From Pedobacter sp. PAMC26386 (GTDB taxonomy: Bacteria; Bacteroidota; Bacteroidia; Sphingobacteriales; Sphingobacteriaceae), in NCBI GenBank assembly GCA_014302835.1, contig CP060294.1, positions 4,055,067 to 4,119,066 on the forward strand: DNA of 64,000 nucleotides, given 5' to 3'. Shown piece after piece: positions 18,056 through 27,714 of this stretch. The translations under genes and the position numbers were made by a program. Numbering within the stretch: position 1 is the first letter of the stretch; each line of letters begins with the position of its first letter. The notes under the pieces are model-generated. The model was not told the origin of the DNA and ran no database searches. It was given only the letters and a program-made list of their open reading frames with translations.

Positions 18056-19639
18056 TTAATAACCTGGATTTTGAGTTAAGTTAGGATTCGCAATTACATC
18101 AGCAGATGGTAATGGAAAGATACTCCGGGTTGCTTCTACACCACGGCCTGCTTTAACACCACCTTTGAATGGCCACAAATATGATCCATCAGTAAATTTG
18201 CCGAAACGTACTAAATCTGTACGTCTGTATCCTTCCCAGAAGAATTCTTTCGCTCTTTCTGTTAATATATTATCTAAGGTTAATGAATTTACATTTCCAG
18301 TTTCATTACCATAAGCACGCTGACGCAAAAGATTGACATAAGTAACTGCCTGACTCATTGAACCACCGCCACCGCCACGCAAAACAGCTTCAGCATAGTT
18401 CAAATAAGCCTCCGGTAAACGGAACAACGGGAAATCTGTAGAACAAAAAGTTCCATTGTTAGAAGGAGCAGCAACATTATTCCGATCAACATTCCTAAAT
18501 TTTATTGCACGTAAACCATCAGTGAATACTGCTACATCATCATTAGCTGCTTTATCACCATAGAACATAGCTCTTGAATCCGGGTTAGAAGTAAAACCAC
18601 CAGTAATACCAAACATAGCAGGTAAAGTTGAACGGGTACGGATACCACCCCAGCCACCAGCAGGAACACCGAATTTAGCCGGGCTCATATCTCCATTGAT
18701 AGAGGCATTGATCAGGAAGGTCGTACCGCCATAATTCTGGGTCAGATTTCCATCATAATTAATAGATAAGATTACTTCATTATTATTCTTATCATTATCC
18801 GAAAGGAATAAGTTTTTATACGCCGATTGTAAGCTATAACCAGCACCAATAACTTTACTAGCGTAAGTAATTGCTTCTGTATTTCTGGCAGTACCATTAT
18901 AAACTGATGCATTCAGATACAGACGTGATAATAACATCCAATTCGCTCCCTGAGTCACTCTGCCGTAGTCGCTTTTAGCTGGCAACAAAGGGTCTACAGC
19001 TAACAATTCACTTTCTACATATTTGAATAAATCTGCACGTTTAATTTGTTGAGGAGCAACTACACCGATTTCATTGGCCTCTGTAATAAATGGAGGATTA
19101 CCAAATAAATCCATCAGCACCCAATACTGATAAGCACGCAGGAATCTTGCTTCTGCCCTGTAAGCGCCAATAGTAGTAGCATCTGTTCCGGTAATATTAC
19201 GCGAAGCTAATTTCTCAGGGGTACTTTCACGCAAAAATTCGTTAACTACAGTGATCTGGTACAAACTTCTGGTATATAAACCACGCAGAATCACATTCTC
19301 GGAAGTATAAGTTTGATAGTTTAAATCAAAGACTCCAGGATCATTCCAAACGCACAATCCTTCATCAGAAGTTAGCTCCTGGGCATTCCAGTATAAACGA
19401 ATAAAATCAGAAGCTCCTGCATCAATCCCACCCAGGTCACTGCTACCTGATCCGCCACCACCTGTGGTCGCAAAACTTCCATATATTTTAGCCAGCACTT
19501 GCTTATAACCTGCCGGAGTAGAATAAGCAACATCTGAAGTAATATCGTTAGTTGGCTTTAAGTTCAGGTCTTTTTTGCAAGACGAGAAGGCTGCCATTAA
19601 AATGGCTGTTGCCGTAAATATTTTAAATAGATTTTTCAT
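18056..19639 (-). CDS. SusD/RagB family starch-binding outer-membrane lipoprotein
   Basis: 527 residues with a lipoprotein signal (Cys21 in SSCKKDLNLKP). It has the helical TPR-like SusD fold with typical segments: AEARFLRAYQYWVLMDLFGNPPFI (around 160-185), the RLPEAYLNYAEAV region and ERAKEFFWEGYRRTDLVRFG near the C-terminus, ending NPNLTQNPGY. It caps the SusC channel and hands over bound glucan. It lies 19 bp after susC. Confidence 0.95.
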   Translation of the reverse strand: MKNLFKIFTATAILMAAFSSCKKDLNLKPTNDITSDVAYSTPAGYKQVLAKIYGSFATTGGGGSGSSDLGGIDAGASDFIRLYWNAQELTSDEGLCVWNDPGVFDLNYQTYTSENVILRGLYTRSLYQITVVNEFLRESTPEKLASRNITGTDATTIGAYRAEARFLRAYQYWVLMDLFGNPPFITEANEIGVVAPQQIKRADLFKYVESELLAVDPLLPAKSDYGRVTQGANWMLLSRLYLNASVYNGTARNTEAITYASKVIGAGYSLQSAYKNLFLSDNDKNNNEVILSINYDGNLTQNYGGTTFLINASINGDMSPAKFGVPAGGWGGIRTRSTLPAMFGITGGFTSNPDSRAMFYGDKAANDDVAVFTDGLRAIKFRNVDRNNVAAPSNNGTFCSTDFPLFRLPEAYLNYAEAVLRGGGGGSMSQAVTYVNLLRQRAYGNETGNVNSLTLDNILTERAKEFFWEGYRRTDLVRFGKFTDGSYLWPFKGGVKAGRGVEATRSIFPLPSADVIANPNLTQNPGY

Positions 19640-19658
19640 CTCTCTTAAATTTATATTA

Positions 19659-22658
19659 TTAAAATCCTAGATTAAGTCCTAAACTATATGTTCTTGGTCT
19701 TGGATATAGGTTATAATCTATACCAGTACTACTTTCCGGATCAACTCCTTTGTATTTAGAAATCACAAAGACATTCTGAACATTGGCAGTGATACGAAGG
19801 TTCGCTTTTGAGTTGGGCGATAAACGACCAAAATTATAAGCAAGACCAGCATTATCCATTTTCAGGAAGGAAGCATTGTGTATATAATAATCACTCAGGT
19901 ACTGGTTATTAGAAAAGTTAGTGTCGTAAAATGTAGTACTCGCGTTGTTGATCAATCCGCTTGGGCTCAGAAGATTTCTATTTACACCAAAATTGGAAGA
20001 AACGTTATCATAAATGTAGTTACCAATGTTTGCACGTAATACCGTACTCAGCGTCAATTTTTTGTAGTTAAATGACGTAGTAAAACCCAGAATATATTTA
20101 GGCGCAGGATTTTTGTAGAAATATCTGTCCTGATCATTAACGACACCATCATTATTCAGATCAGCATACACCCCTTCAATTGGTGCACCCTGAGCATTAT
20201 AAACCTGTTTATATACATAAAAAGATCCAGGAGCATAATTAGGTGAATTCCATTTCAGCGTGGTAGCCGTTGCACCGGCAATGTTACCGTCAGCAGTTCC
20301 TATTTTAAAATCAGGGCTCGGGTTCAGGGATAAATTCGTTACTTTATTTTGGTTGTAAGTAAAGTTAAAGCCCATATCCCAATTCACATCAGCAGATTTA
20401 ATGATACCAACATTGATACTTACTTCAATACCTTTATTTTCCATGTTACCCACATTGGTTAATAACTGATTGCTAAAATTAGTTCCTACAGCAATTGGCA
20501 CCAGGCTTAATAAATCTTTAGTTTTCTTGTAATAGGCATCTATACTACCATATACTCTTCCTTGAAAGAAACCGTAATCAATACCTGCGTTATAGGTTGT
20601 AGAGGTTTCCCATTTCAAGTTCTTATCATAGGCAATAGGTGTATACATGTGATAAAAAGTACCACCAATCTGATACTGCGACTCATTTACACTGGTATAA
20701 TAATTAGGCAGGTAAGTATAATTACCAATACCATCCTGTTGACCTGTAACACCATAACTTAAACGCATTTTCAAATCAGAAAACACTTTACTATCTTTTA
20801 AGAAAGATTCATTAATTGCTCTCCAGGTAAACCCTGCTGATGGAAAATAACCCCATCTGCCTGTTTCACTAAACTTGGATGATCCATCAGAACGCATCGT
20901 TCCGGAAAGAATATATTTATCAGCAAAAGTATATACCAAACGACCGTAATAAGACAACAGTCTATTTTGTTGTGTATCAAAAGGGAATACCGGAGTGCTT
21001 TGTAAATTGCCCAAAGCATTATAACTATTGAAATTATAAGTTGTGGTTGAATTCTCATAAAAGCCATAACCAGCAGTTGCATTAATATTACTTCTGATGC
21101 TTTTCAGATCTTTGTTATAGCTAAAGAAAGCTTCTGCTACCTTATTATGCTGAACAGCTTCATATTGGGAAGATTTTCCAAAAGTTGAAGCTTCTTGTGC
21201 TGCATAAGCGGGAACATTTGTTGTTCCATATCCTTTAGACACATCGTAACCGCCATTTACATTAAAATGTAATTCAGGTAAAAAATGGAAAGAATAGTCA
21301 AGTCTTAAGTTACCAAAACTTCTGGCTGCTTTACCATTATCCTGTTTCTCTTCAATAAGTCCCAGCGGATTTTTCGGTGCATTTGGATTCAACTGCCCTG
21401 TAGATCCTATCCATTCATAATATCCACCATACTGGTTATTTGCATGAACAGGCTGAGTCGGGTCAAATTGTATGGCCGCAACTATTGCGTCTCTATCTTT
21501 ATTATTCGCAAAATGTGATTCACTTAATGAACCCTTTAAGCTCAGATCAACTTTCAAATGGTTATCAAAGAAAGTTGGATTAAGTGTTATTCCACCGGTA
21601 GCTCTGGTCATACGATCTGTAACCATTAGCCCCCTTTGATCTAAGTAGCCACCAGAAACCCGATAAGGAATATTTTTAAAACTTCCGGCAATACTCATGT
21701 TATTATCTGTACTGAAGGCATTGTTATAAATTACATCCTGCCAGTCTGTATTCGCAGTACCTAGTAAGGCCTTTTGCGCATCATTTCCATTTGCATTGAC
21801 ATAAGCACGAACCTGATCCCCTGTTAATACAGAGACCTTTTTAGCAACGGTAGCATAAGAATTCACCGTACTGAAATTGATAACCGGCTCACCTGATTTT
21901 CCTTTTTTAGTCGTAATCAGGATAACTCCGTTAGAGGCTCTTGAACCATATATCGCAGTTGCGTTTGCATCCTTCAAGACAGTGAAAGTCTCAATATCAT
22001 TCGGATTAATTAGACTTAAAGGGCTGGCAACTCCCGCTATCACACTAGGATTTGTGGCACCAATAGTAAGGTTTGTACCAAAAGGGACACCATCAACCAC
22101 AATCAAAGGATCACTACTTGCGTTTAAAGAGGCACCACCACGTACGCGTATCGTACTTCCTGCACCCGGTGCTCCACCATTGGATACAATCGAAACCCCC
22201 GCTACTTTACCAGCAATTAACTGTTCAGGTGATGTAATATTACCTGCCTGAAAGTCTTTTGAACTCACTGTAGTAACAGATCCCGTTAAATCCTTTTTCT
22301 GTACAGAACCGTAACCGATCACGACAACTTCATTTAAGTTCTGTGCATCTGGCTTCAAAGAAAAGTTAGCCACCGTATTTCCCTTTACAGTTACATTAAG
22401 ATCGATAGAACTGTAACCGATATAACTTGCTGTCAAGGTAACCGCGCCGTTAGTTACTCCAATAATTTTAAAGTTCCCATTTGAGTCTGTACTCGCGCTT
22501 CTGCCCTGACCTTTAACCAGTACCGAAGCTCCCGGAAGACCTATACCGGTTTCATCAATAATTTTACCAGTGATTGAACCGGTTTGTGCTTGTACGGCCA
22601 ATGCTGTGATGGTCAAAACCATTAGCAGACAATACCTCATCACGTAAAATACTTTCAT
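19659..22658 (-). CDS. SusC/RagA family TonB-linked outer-membrane transporter
   Basis: 999 residues. A signal peptide (ending LAVQAQ) is followed by a carboxypeptidase-D-like domain (TGSITGKIIDETGIGLPGAS), the TonB-dependent plug (NEVVVIGYGSVQKKDLTGSV; GTTIRVRGG-type segment SIRVRGGASLNASSDPL-like; DANATAIYGSRASNGVILI) and a 22-strand barrel ending in RPRTYSLGLNLGF. It imports malto-oligosaccharides across the outer membrane using TonB energy. An alternative ATG is six codons in (22640). The 422-bp upstream region contains the predicted LacI operator. Confidence 0.96.
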   Translation of the reverse strand: MKVFYVMRYCLLMVLTITALAVQAQTGSITGKIIDETGIGLPGASVLVKGQGRSASTDSNGNFKIIGVTNGAVTLTASYIGYSSIDLNVTVKGNTVANFSLKPDAQNLNEVVVIGYGSVQKKDLTGSVTTVSSKDFQAGNITSPEQLIAGKVAGVSIVSNGGAPGAGSTIRVRGGASLNASSDPLIVVDGVPFGTNLTIGATNPSVIAGVASPLSLINPNDIETFTVLKDANATAIYGSRASNGVILITTKKGKSGEPVINFSTVNSYATVAKKVSVLTGDQVRAYVNANGNDAQKALLGTANTDWQDVIYNNAFSTDNNMSIAGSFKNIPYRVSGGYLDQRGLMVTDRMTRATGGITLNPTFFDNHLKVDLSLKGSLSESHFANNKDRDAIVAAIQFDPTQPVHANNQYGGYYEWIGSTGQLNPNAPKNPLGLIEEKQDNGKAARSFGNLRLDYSFHFLPELHFNVNGGYDVSKGYGTTNVPAYAAQEASTFGKSSQYEAVQHNKVAEAFFSYNKDLKSIRSNINATAGYGFYENSTTTYNFNSYNALGNLQSTPVFPFDTQQNRLLSYYGRLVYTFADKYILSGTMRSDGSSKFSETGRWGYFPSAGFTWRAINESFLKDSKVFSDLKMRLSYGVTGQQDGIGNYTYLPNYYTSVNESQYQIGGTFYHMYTPIAYDKNLKWETSTTYNAGIDYGFFQGRVYGSIDAYYKKTKDLLSLVPIAVGTNFSNQLLTNVGNMENKGIEVSINVGIIKSADVNWDMGFNFTYNQNKVTNLSLNPSPDFKIGTADGNIAGATATTLKWNSPNYAPGSFYVYKQVYNAQGAPIEGVYADLNNDGVVNDQDRYFYKNPAPKYILGFTTSFNYKKLTLSTVLRANIGNYIYDNVSSNFGVNRNLLSPSGLINNASTTFYDTNFSNNQYLSDYYIHNASFLKMDNAGLAYNFGRLSPNSKANLRITANVQNVFVISKYKGVDPESSTGIDYNLYPRPRTYSLGLNLGF

Positions 22659-23080
22659 ATTTAATAACTTTTTTTGGTTATATATTTGGATAATCTAGAC
22701 TGTGTATCACACACATCGTAAATTTACATTTGAGGATCACATTTCAAAATTTTATATCATATAATTTTTTAACACAATATTTAATATTTCAAAACGACCA
22801 AAACACCCTAATATATTCTACACCATTTTCCATTATCAAACCACACAAACACAACACAGTTATCTGTAAATCAATAATTTAAGTCAAATTAAAACCTCAT
22901 AAAAGTGTTTATTTTACACTAAGTATTTTCTGATAGATTTTCCGGGAACGATACCGGGAACGTTCCCGAACATAGAGAAGGTTATTAACAATCACGACAG
23001 AAAAAAAACCTGAGATTCTGCGTATTTCAGGAGAATCCTAAAATATTCTGCTCAAAAACACCCGATTTAGTTACAGAAAT
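22659..23080. other. Regulatory intergenic region upstream of susC
   Basis: An AT-rich 422-bp gap between lacI and susC, both on the minus strand. It contains the palindromic operator at 22955-22968 about 300 bp from the susC start. A long AT-rich leader lies between. No exact TAnnTTTG box was found on the minus strand, so the susC promoter position is uncertain. Confidence 0.6.
22955..22968. promoter_or_regulatory. Predicted LacI-family operator
   Basis: CGGGAACGTTCCCG is a perfect 14-bp palindrome with the central CG step that LacI-family regulators need. A second copy of the half-site, CCGGGAACG, lies just to the left at about 22942-22950, giving a one-and-a-half-site arrangement. It lies between the LacI gene and susC, where a locus-specific regulator would bind. 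Confidence 0.75.
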
Positions 23081-24109
23081 TTAACGTTTTTTTAACTCCC
23101 CTAAAGCCGTAGAATTCCGCTTCACTAATTTAGATTCGAGTACAATTTTTTCATTGACATTGACTGCCTCCGGATGTTCCAGCATTTTGAATAAAAGCAG
23201 AGCTGCCTCTACCCCAATCTCCGTAGATGGCTGGGTAACTGTAGTTAAGGATGGATTTAGCAGTGGTGCAATTTGCAGACTCGAAAAACCAACTACTTTT
23301 AGCTGCTCAGGAATAACCACATTCAGATCATTGCAGGCATAATAAGTAGCAAAGGCCAGACGCTCAACAGATGTAAATACTCCGTCAGGTTTTAAGCGTT
23401 TCAGCATATCCTTCAGAATTACATTATTCCGCTTATAGCTATTGGTGCAATCCACAATCAGGCGGTCATCAAAAGGAATTTTATATTTTGCCAATGCATC
23501 CAAATAACCTTGCATCCTGGTTTTACCGATCGATAAATTCTTATTGATAACTAAACAAGCTATCCGTTCACACCCTTGTTTAATGAGATGCTGAACAGCA
23601 GAAAAGCTACTATCATAATCATTTGTAATCACCCTGGGTGTAATAATATCCTCATAAACCCTATCGAAGAAAACCAGTGGCAGTCTTTCCTGATTCAATT
23701 CATTCAGATAATTATGATCATTGGCTTCGCCAGATACCGACATAATGATGCCATCAGCACGTCCATTATGCAAGTGCCTGATAAAAGACACCTCTTTCTC
23801 ATAATCATCATCTGTGGAATAAATCAAGATATGATACCCTTTTGCCCTAGCCACGCCCTCAATTCCGTGAATAACCTGTGAAAAGAAATTATTCGCTAGT
23901 TCAGGAACAATAACTGCAATAGTTTTACTGCGCTGCTCCCTTAAATTGCTGGCATAATGATTAGGCTGGTAATTCAGTTCTTTTGCAGCCGCTAATATCT
24001 TATCTTTGGTTTCTTTGCTAATATCACTATTATCCCGGAATGCTCTGGAAACAGTTGAAGTCGATAAATTAAGTGCTTTCGCCAGTTCTTTTATATTGAT
24101 ATTACGCAT
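23081..24109 (-). CDS. LacI family transcriptional regulator of the starch locus
   Basis: 342 residues. The N-terminal helix-turn-helix and hinge are textbook (NIKELAKALNLSTSTVSRAF, about 4-23; KELNYQPNHYASNLREQ, 48-64). A periplasmic-binding-protein-like sensor domain follows (TIAVIVPELANNFFSQVIHG). It would bind the palindrome at 22955-22968 and respond to a maltose-derived ligand. Whether it represses or activates susC cannot be told. Its position upstream and same-strand suggests locus-specific control and possible autoregulation by read-through. Confidence 0.93.
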   Translation of the reverse strand: MRNINIKELAKALNLSTSTVSRAFRDNSDISKETKDKILAAAKELNYQPNHYASNLREQRSKTIAVIVPELANNFFSQVIHGIEGVARAKGYHILIYSTDDDYEKEVSFIRHLHNGRADGIIMSVSGEANDHNYLNELNQERLPLVFFDRVYEDIITPRVITNDYDSSFSAVQHLIKQGCERIACLVINKNLSIGKTRMQGYLDALAKYKIPFDDRLIVDCTNSYKRNNVILKDMLKRLKPDGVFTSVERLAFATYYACNDLNVVIPEQLKVVGFSSLQIAPLLNPSLTTVTQPSTEIGVEAALLLFKMLEHPEAVNVNEKIVLESKLVKRNSTALGELKKR

Positions 24110-24497
24110 CTACGACCCTACAATTATTTTTTACAGGGTAAATATAAATGAAAATCAGTAACCACTCCTAATTTATAATTCGTTCCCTCTACCCATCCCT
24201 TTATTTTTTATTGCAGCATCCCGATCCATTGCAGAGCGATATAACCAGCACCAAATCAGCCCGGTTAACCCAAAAAAAACGGCCTAAACACACTCCCAGT
24301 AAGGAGCTGATAATCAATTAACTAGACCTACCTTGTTCAGACATCATTCAGGCTTCTTTCAGACAAGATACAGCTTACATTCAGCTAATATCGAATAAGG
24401 TCTGAATTGACTAAGTATAATTTCCAAATTAAATATTTACAATTACGTTTTGGTTAAGATTTTACCTATATTGTAATATCATTAACTAAAGGTAATT
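24110..24497. other. Intergenic region between lacI and DUF6266 gene
   Basis: 388 bp between divergent genes. I saw no exact -7 box, structured RNA or repeat. A short purine run (AAAGG, about 24488-24492) before the ATG at 24498 may help translation of the DUF6266 gene. Confidence 0.4.
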
Positions 24498-25148
24498 ATG
24501 GCAATTTTACAGGAAGGCACCATATTGGCAGGTATAAGAGGAAAAATTGGAAACATTGTAATTTATCAATGGAAAAATAAGGTATGTGCCCGTGGAAAGC
24601 CATCAAAACCCCGTAAGAAAAGGGCTAGAACGATTCCACAGCAAGCCCAGTCCAATAAAATGAAGGTATTAAGTCCATTTTTAAACGATATTGCTCCATT
24701 CCTTCAAACGGGGTTTAAGCAAATAGCAGCAAATCGGGATATCACTGCAAATAATGCGGCCAAATCTGTCAATATGCTGACCGGCGTTAAAGGAGGATTT
24801 CCGGCACAGGAAATCAACTGGGATACTATTTTAGTAGCAAGCGGAGAACTGATTAAACCAGAAAATGTAACCGTAACGCTATCAGAAAATGCCTTTAACT
24901 TTGCCTGGGAACAGGATACAACAGGTATTGGGTCTCCAAACGATAGAGCAATTATACTCTTATACAATACAAAATACAGGCGTTTCCATGCCAATTACAG
25001 TGGTGCACGCAGGGCTGAATTAAAAGACACTTTCTATCTCGATCCTTTTTATATTAAGAACAATACTTATAAAATATTTATGGCCTTTAAAGATGTAATG
25101 AGCGATGAGGTTTCCAGGAGTGTATACTGCGGGGAGTATACGGGCTAG
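24498..25148 (+). CDS. DUF6266 family protein
   Basis: 216 residues without a signal peptide or membrane segment. The N-terminus (ILAGIRGKIGNIVIYQWKNK) shows the G-x-x-GKIGN-VVxxxWK pattern of DUF6266, followed by a basic stretch (KPSKPRKKRARTIPQQAQSN). The C-terminal half looks beta-rich. The function is unknown; the family is widespread in Sphingobacteriaceae and Flavobacteriaceae and often occurs as isolated genes. It overlaps the convergent M28 peptidase gene by 4 bp. Confidence 0.8.
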   Translation: MAILQEGTILAGIRGKIGNIVIYQWKNKVCARGKPSKPRKKRARTIPQQAQSNKMKVLSPFLNDIAPFLQTGFKQIAANRDITANNAAKSVNMLTGVKGGFPAQEINWDTILVASGELIKPENVTVTLSENAFNFAWEQDTTGIGSPNDRAIILLYNTKYRRFHANYSGARRAELKDTFYLDPFYIKNNTYKIFMAFKDVMSDEVSRSVYCGEYTG

Positions 25149-26593
25149 TCCTTCCACTTCCACTCTCCGGCAATCCTTAACGGTTCTTCCAGCTTATTCG
25201 CTCTCAAAAAAGCTTTTAGTTGATCATCTGGTTGTATTCCTACCGGAATAGAAGGTGTATTAGCCAGTGCATAAGTCAGCATTGCGCTATATCTTACGGT
25301 ATTTTTCAGTCCCTGTTCATCAACCAATTTAAAACTGTCCCCATCAGAATGATAGAACTGCCCTGAATGATTTGGCAATTCGCCTCCAACTCCACCACCC
25401 GTTGGGATTCCCTCCAGCATAAACGGCTGATGGTCGCTATGCAACCATGCGCCAGCAACAAAAATATTCTTAAAGCCGGTATCTAGCTTCGCAATCTGAC
25501 TTCCCCAGTTGGTAAACGACTCCTTCATTTCCACCCTGCTTGTTGCAAAACCCTTAGGGTCATTTGTCATATCATAATTCAGCATAAACTTAACCTTGCC
25601 CAGTTCCTGCTTTTTTTCTGCTTGGGCGATATAAGCTTTTGAACCTAACAGTCCTTGTTCTTCTCCCATAAAAAGGATAAATTCTACGGTACGTTTTGTT
25701 TTTAAATTCAGGGCACTGAAAGATCTGGCCATATCCATCACTGCAAAAGAACCTATCCCATTGTCAATTGCGCCAGTAGCCAGGTCCCAGCTATCCAAAT
25801 GCCCGCCAACAAGGATTTTCTCTTCAGGAAGTGAGCTTCCTTTGATTGTCGCAATCACATTTCTCGCTTTGATCATGCCCGAAAAATTAGCCATGTTCAA
25901 ACTTGCATATTGCAGTTTTGATTTCAGTTGTTCTTTAATTTGCATCCCATCTTCCAGACCAATACAGACAGCTGGTATGGAGATTAACTTACCGGTCACA
26001 GAAGCTGTACCGGTCAACAATACTCCTCCTTTTACCCCATTGATAATGATAATCCCAACTGCGCCATGTTGAATGGCAATCGCAGTCTTTTCCGAACGGT
26101 GAAGTGAAGCTGTACCTTCGGGCGATCCTGGTAGAACGCCCAGATAAACCAAAGCTATTTTCCCCTTAACCTGACCAGCATCCTTCAGATAGTCATTTTC
26201 TAAACCATTGCCCAAATCAACTAATGCCCCAGAGACGAATGATTTTACTGGCGAATGTGCCAATGCCACGGATGGTACAGTTTTCAATGCAGCCAGATCA
26301 CCTATTTTGGTTTCGTTAGTGATCCGGCTCCAGCTTTCGACTTCGAAAGGTTGGTAACGCACATCATAACCATAAGATTTGAATAAATTAAATGCATATT
26401 CCTCTGCTCTGGCACCATTTGCAGAGCCTGTCAAACGATGACCGATAGTTTCTGTAGCGAATTTCAATGTTCCATAAGCCTTTGAGTGCCCCTGTACATC
26501 CGTATTGATCTGATTAAATACGATACCAAAGTTATCCTGGGCATGTACAGAGATTGCCAGCCCGGCAAGAAAGAGAGAGAGAAGAATTTTCAT
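25145..26593 (-). CDS. Secreted M28 family aminopeptidase/carboxypeptidase Q-like
   Basis: 482 residues with a signal peptide (MKILLSLFLAGLAISVHAQ). A PA domain (about 125-220) is inserted before the zinc peptidase domain. Expected metal ligands are His and Asp in GGHLDSWDLATGAIDNGIGS, the catalytic Glu pair in MGEEQGLLGS, an Asp in NYDMTND, and His in the C-terminal NHSGQFYHSDGDSF segment. It probably trims peptides in the periplasm. Confidence 0.92.
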   Translation of the reverse strand: MKILLSLFLAGLAISVHAQDNFGIVFNQINTDVQGHSKAYGTLKFATETIGHRLTGSANGARAEEYAFNLFKSYGYDVRYQPFEVESWSRITNETKIGDLAALKTVPSVALAHSPVKSFVSGALVDLGNGLENDYLKDAGQVKGKIALVYLGVLPGSPEGTASLHRSEKTAIAIQHGAVGIIIINGVKGGVLLTGTASVTGKLISIPAVCIGLEDGMQIKEQLKSKLQYASLNMANFSGMIKARNVIATIKGSSLPEEKILVGGHLDSWDLATGAIDNGIGSFAVMDMARSFSALNLKTKRTVEFILFMGEEQGLLGSKAYIAQAEKKQELGKVKFMLNYDMTNDPKGFATSRVEMKESFTNWGSQIAKLDTGFKNIFVAGAWLHSDHQPFMLEGIPTGGGVGGELPNHSGQFYHSDGDSFKLVDEQGLKNTVRYSAMLTYALANTPSIPVGIQPDDQLKAFLRANKLEEPLRIAGEWKWKD

Positions 26594-26665
26594 GGAAATA
26601 TATTTCGATTAAAATAAGCTTTTAATTAAAATATATAAGGACAAAAATAAAGTGTATAGGAATTG

Positions 26666-27637
26666 TTACTTTTTACGTTCTGTAGTGTAACGGACTAACT
26701 GCTCAAGCCCTGTTCTGGCTTCACCTTCTTCAAAAGTATATAGAATATCAAATGCTTCCTGCTGATACTGAACCATTTTCTCGGTCGCATAATGTACTCC
26801 GTCTTTGCTGTTCACAAAATCAATGATCTCCTGAATTTTGGCAGGTTCATCATTGTGGTTTTTAACCAGGTTAATCATCTTCTTCTTTTCTGCCTTATCG
26901 GCACGATTTAAAGCATAAATTAAAGGAAGAGTCACTTTCTTTTCCTTGATATCAATCCCTAATGGCTTACCCACATCATCAGTTCCGAAATCAAAAGTAT
27001 CATCTTTAATCTGGAAGGCAATACCTACCTTTTCTCCGAATAACCGCATTTTTTCAATCGTTTCATCATCAGCCCCTGCCGATGCAGCACCGCAGGCACA
27101 GCAGGAAGCAATTAGTGAAGCTGTCTTTTGACGGATTACATCAAAATAAAGTTCTTCCCCTATATCCATCCTCCGAACCTTTTCAATCTGTAACAGCTCG
27201 CCTTCGCTCATCTGTTTAACTGCTTCTGATACGATTTGTAAAAGACGGAATTCATTATTATTCACCGAAAGTAATAGTCCTTTGGCCAATAGATAATCGC
27301 CAACTAATACCGCGATCTTATTTTTCCATAAAGCATTGATAGAAAAGAATCCCCTGCGCTCATAAGCATTATCAACTACATCATCGTGAACGAGTGTTGC
27401 AGTGTGTAATAGTTCAACCAGAGCAGCACCACGATGTGTAGATTCAATAATCCCCCCACAAAGCTTAGCGGCAAAAAAAACAAACATAGGTCTGATCTGT
27501 TTACCTTTTCTCTTGACGATATAGTGGGTAATGCGGTCCAGTAACGGGGCATCACTATGCATTGAGGCCTTGAACTTTTCTTCAAAGACTGCTATATCTG
27601 CGGCTATGGGTTTCTTAATCTGGCTTATTCCTGGCAT
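26666..27637 (-). CDS. Trans-polyprenyl diphosphate synthase
   Basis: 323 residues. The first Asp-rich motif is LVHDDVVDNAYERRG (Asp85, 86 and 89) and the second is FQIKDDTFDF. KGKQIRPMFVFFAAKL near residue 44 is the IPP-binding basic region. It elongates allylic diphosphates with isopentenyl diphosphate; in Bacteroidota this gene usually makes the menaquinone side chain, but chain length cannot be read from sequence alone. A TAAGTTTG -7-like box lies on the minus strand at 27664-27657. Confidence 0.92.
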   Translation of the reverse strand: MPGISQIKKPIAADIAVFEEKFKASMHSDAPLLDRITHYIVKRKGKQIRPMFVFFAAKLCGGIIESTHRGAALVELLHTATLVHDDVVDNAYERRGFFSINALWKNKIAVLVGDYLLAKGLLLSVNNNEFRLLQIVSEAVKQMSEGELLQIEKVRRMDIGEELYFDVIRQKTASLIASCCACGAASAGADDETIEKMRLFGEKVGIAFQIKDDTFDFGTDDVGKPLGIDIKEKKVTLPLIYALNRADKAEKKKMINLVKNHNDEPAKIQEIIDFVNSKDGVHYATEKMVQYQQEAFDILYTFEEGEARTGLEQLVRYTTERKK

Positions 27638-27656
27638 TCAGGTTTGAAAATATGTG

Positions 27657-27664
27657 CAAACTTA
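27657..27664 (-). promoter_or_regulatory. -7 box for polyprenyl synthase gene
   Basis: The minus strand reads TAAGTTTG, an exact TAnnTTTG element, 20 bp upstream of the ATG at 27637. No matching -33 TTG was seen. Confidence 0.45.
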
Positions 27665-27714
27665 ACTAAATTCAGCTAATTCTGCTTTAATGAAATTTTT
27701 AAATTGAATTATTC

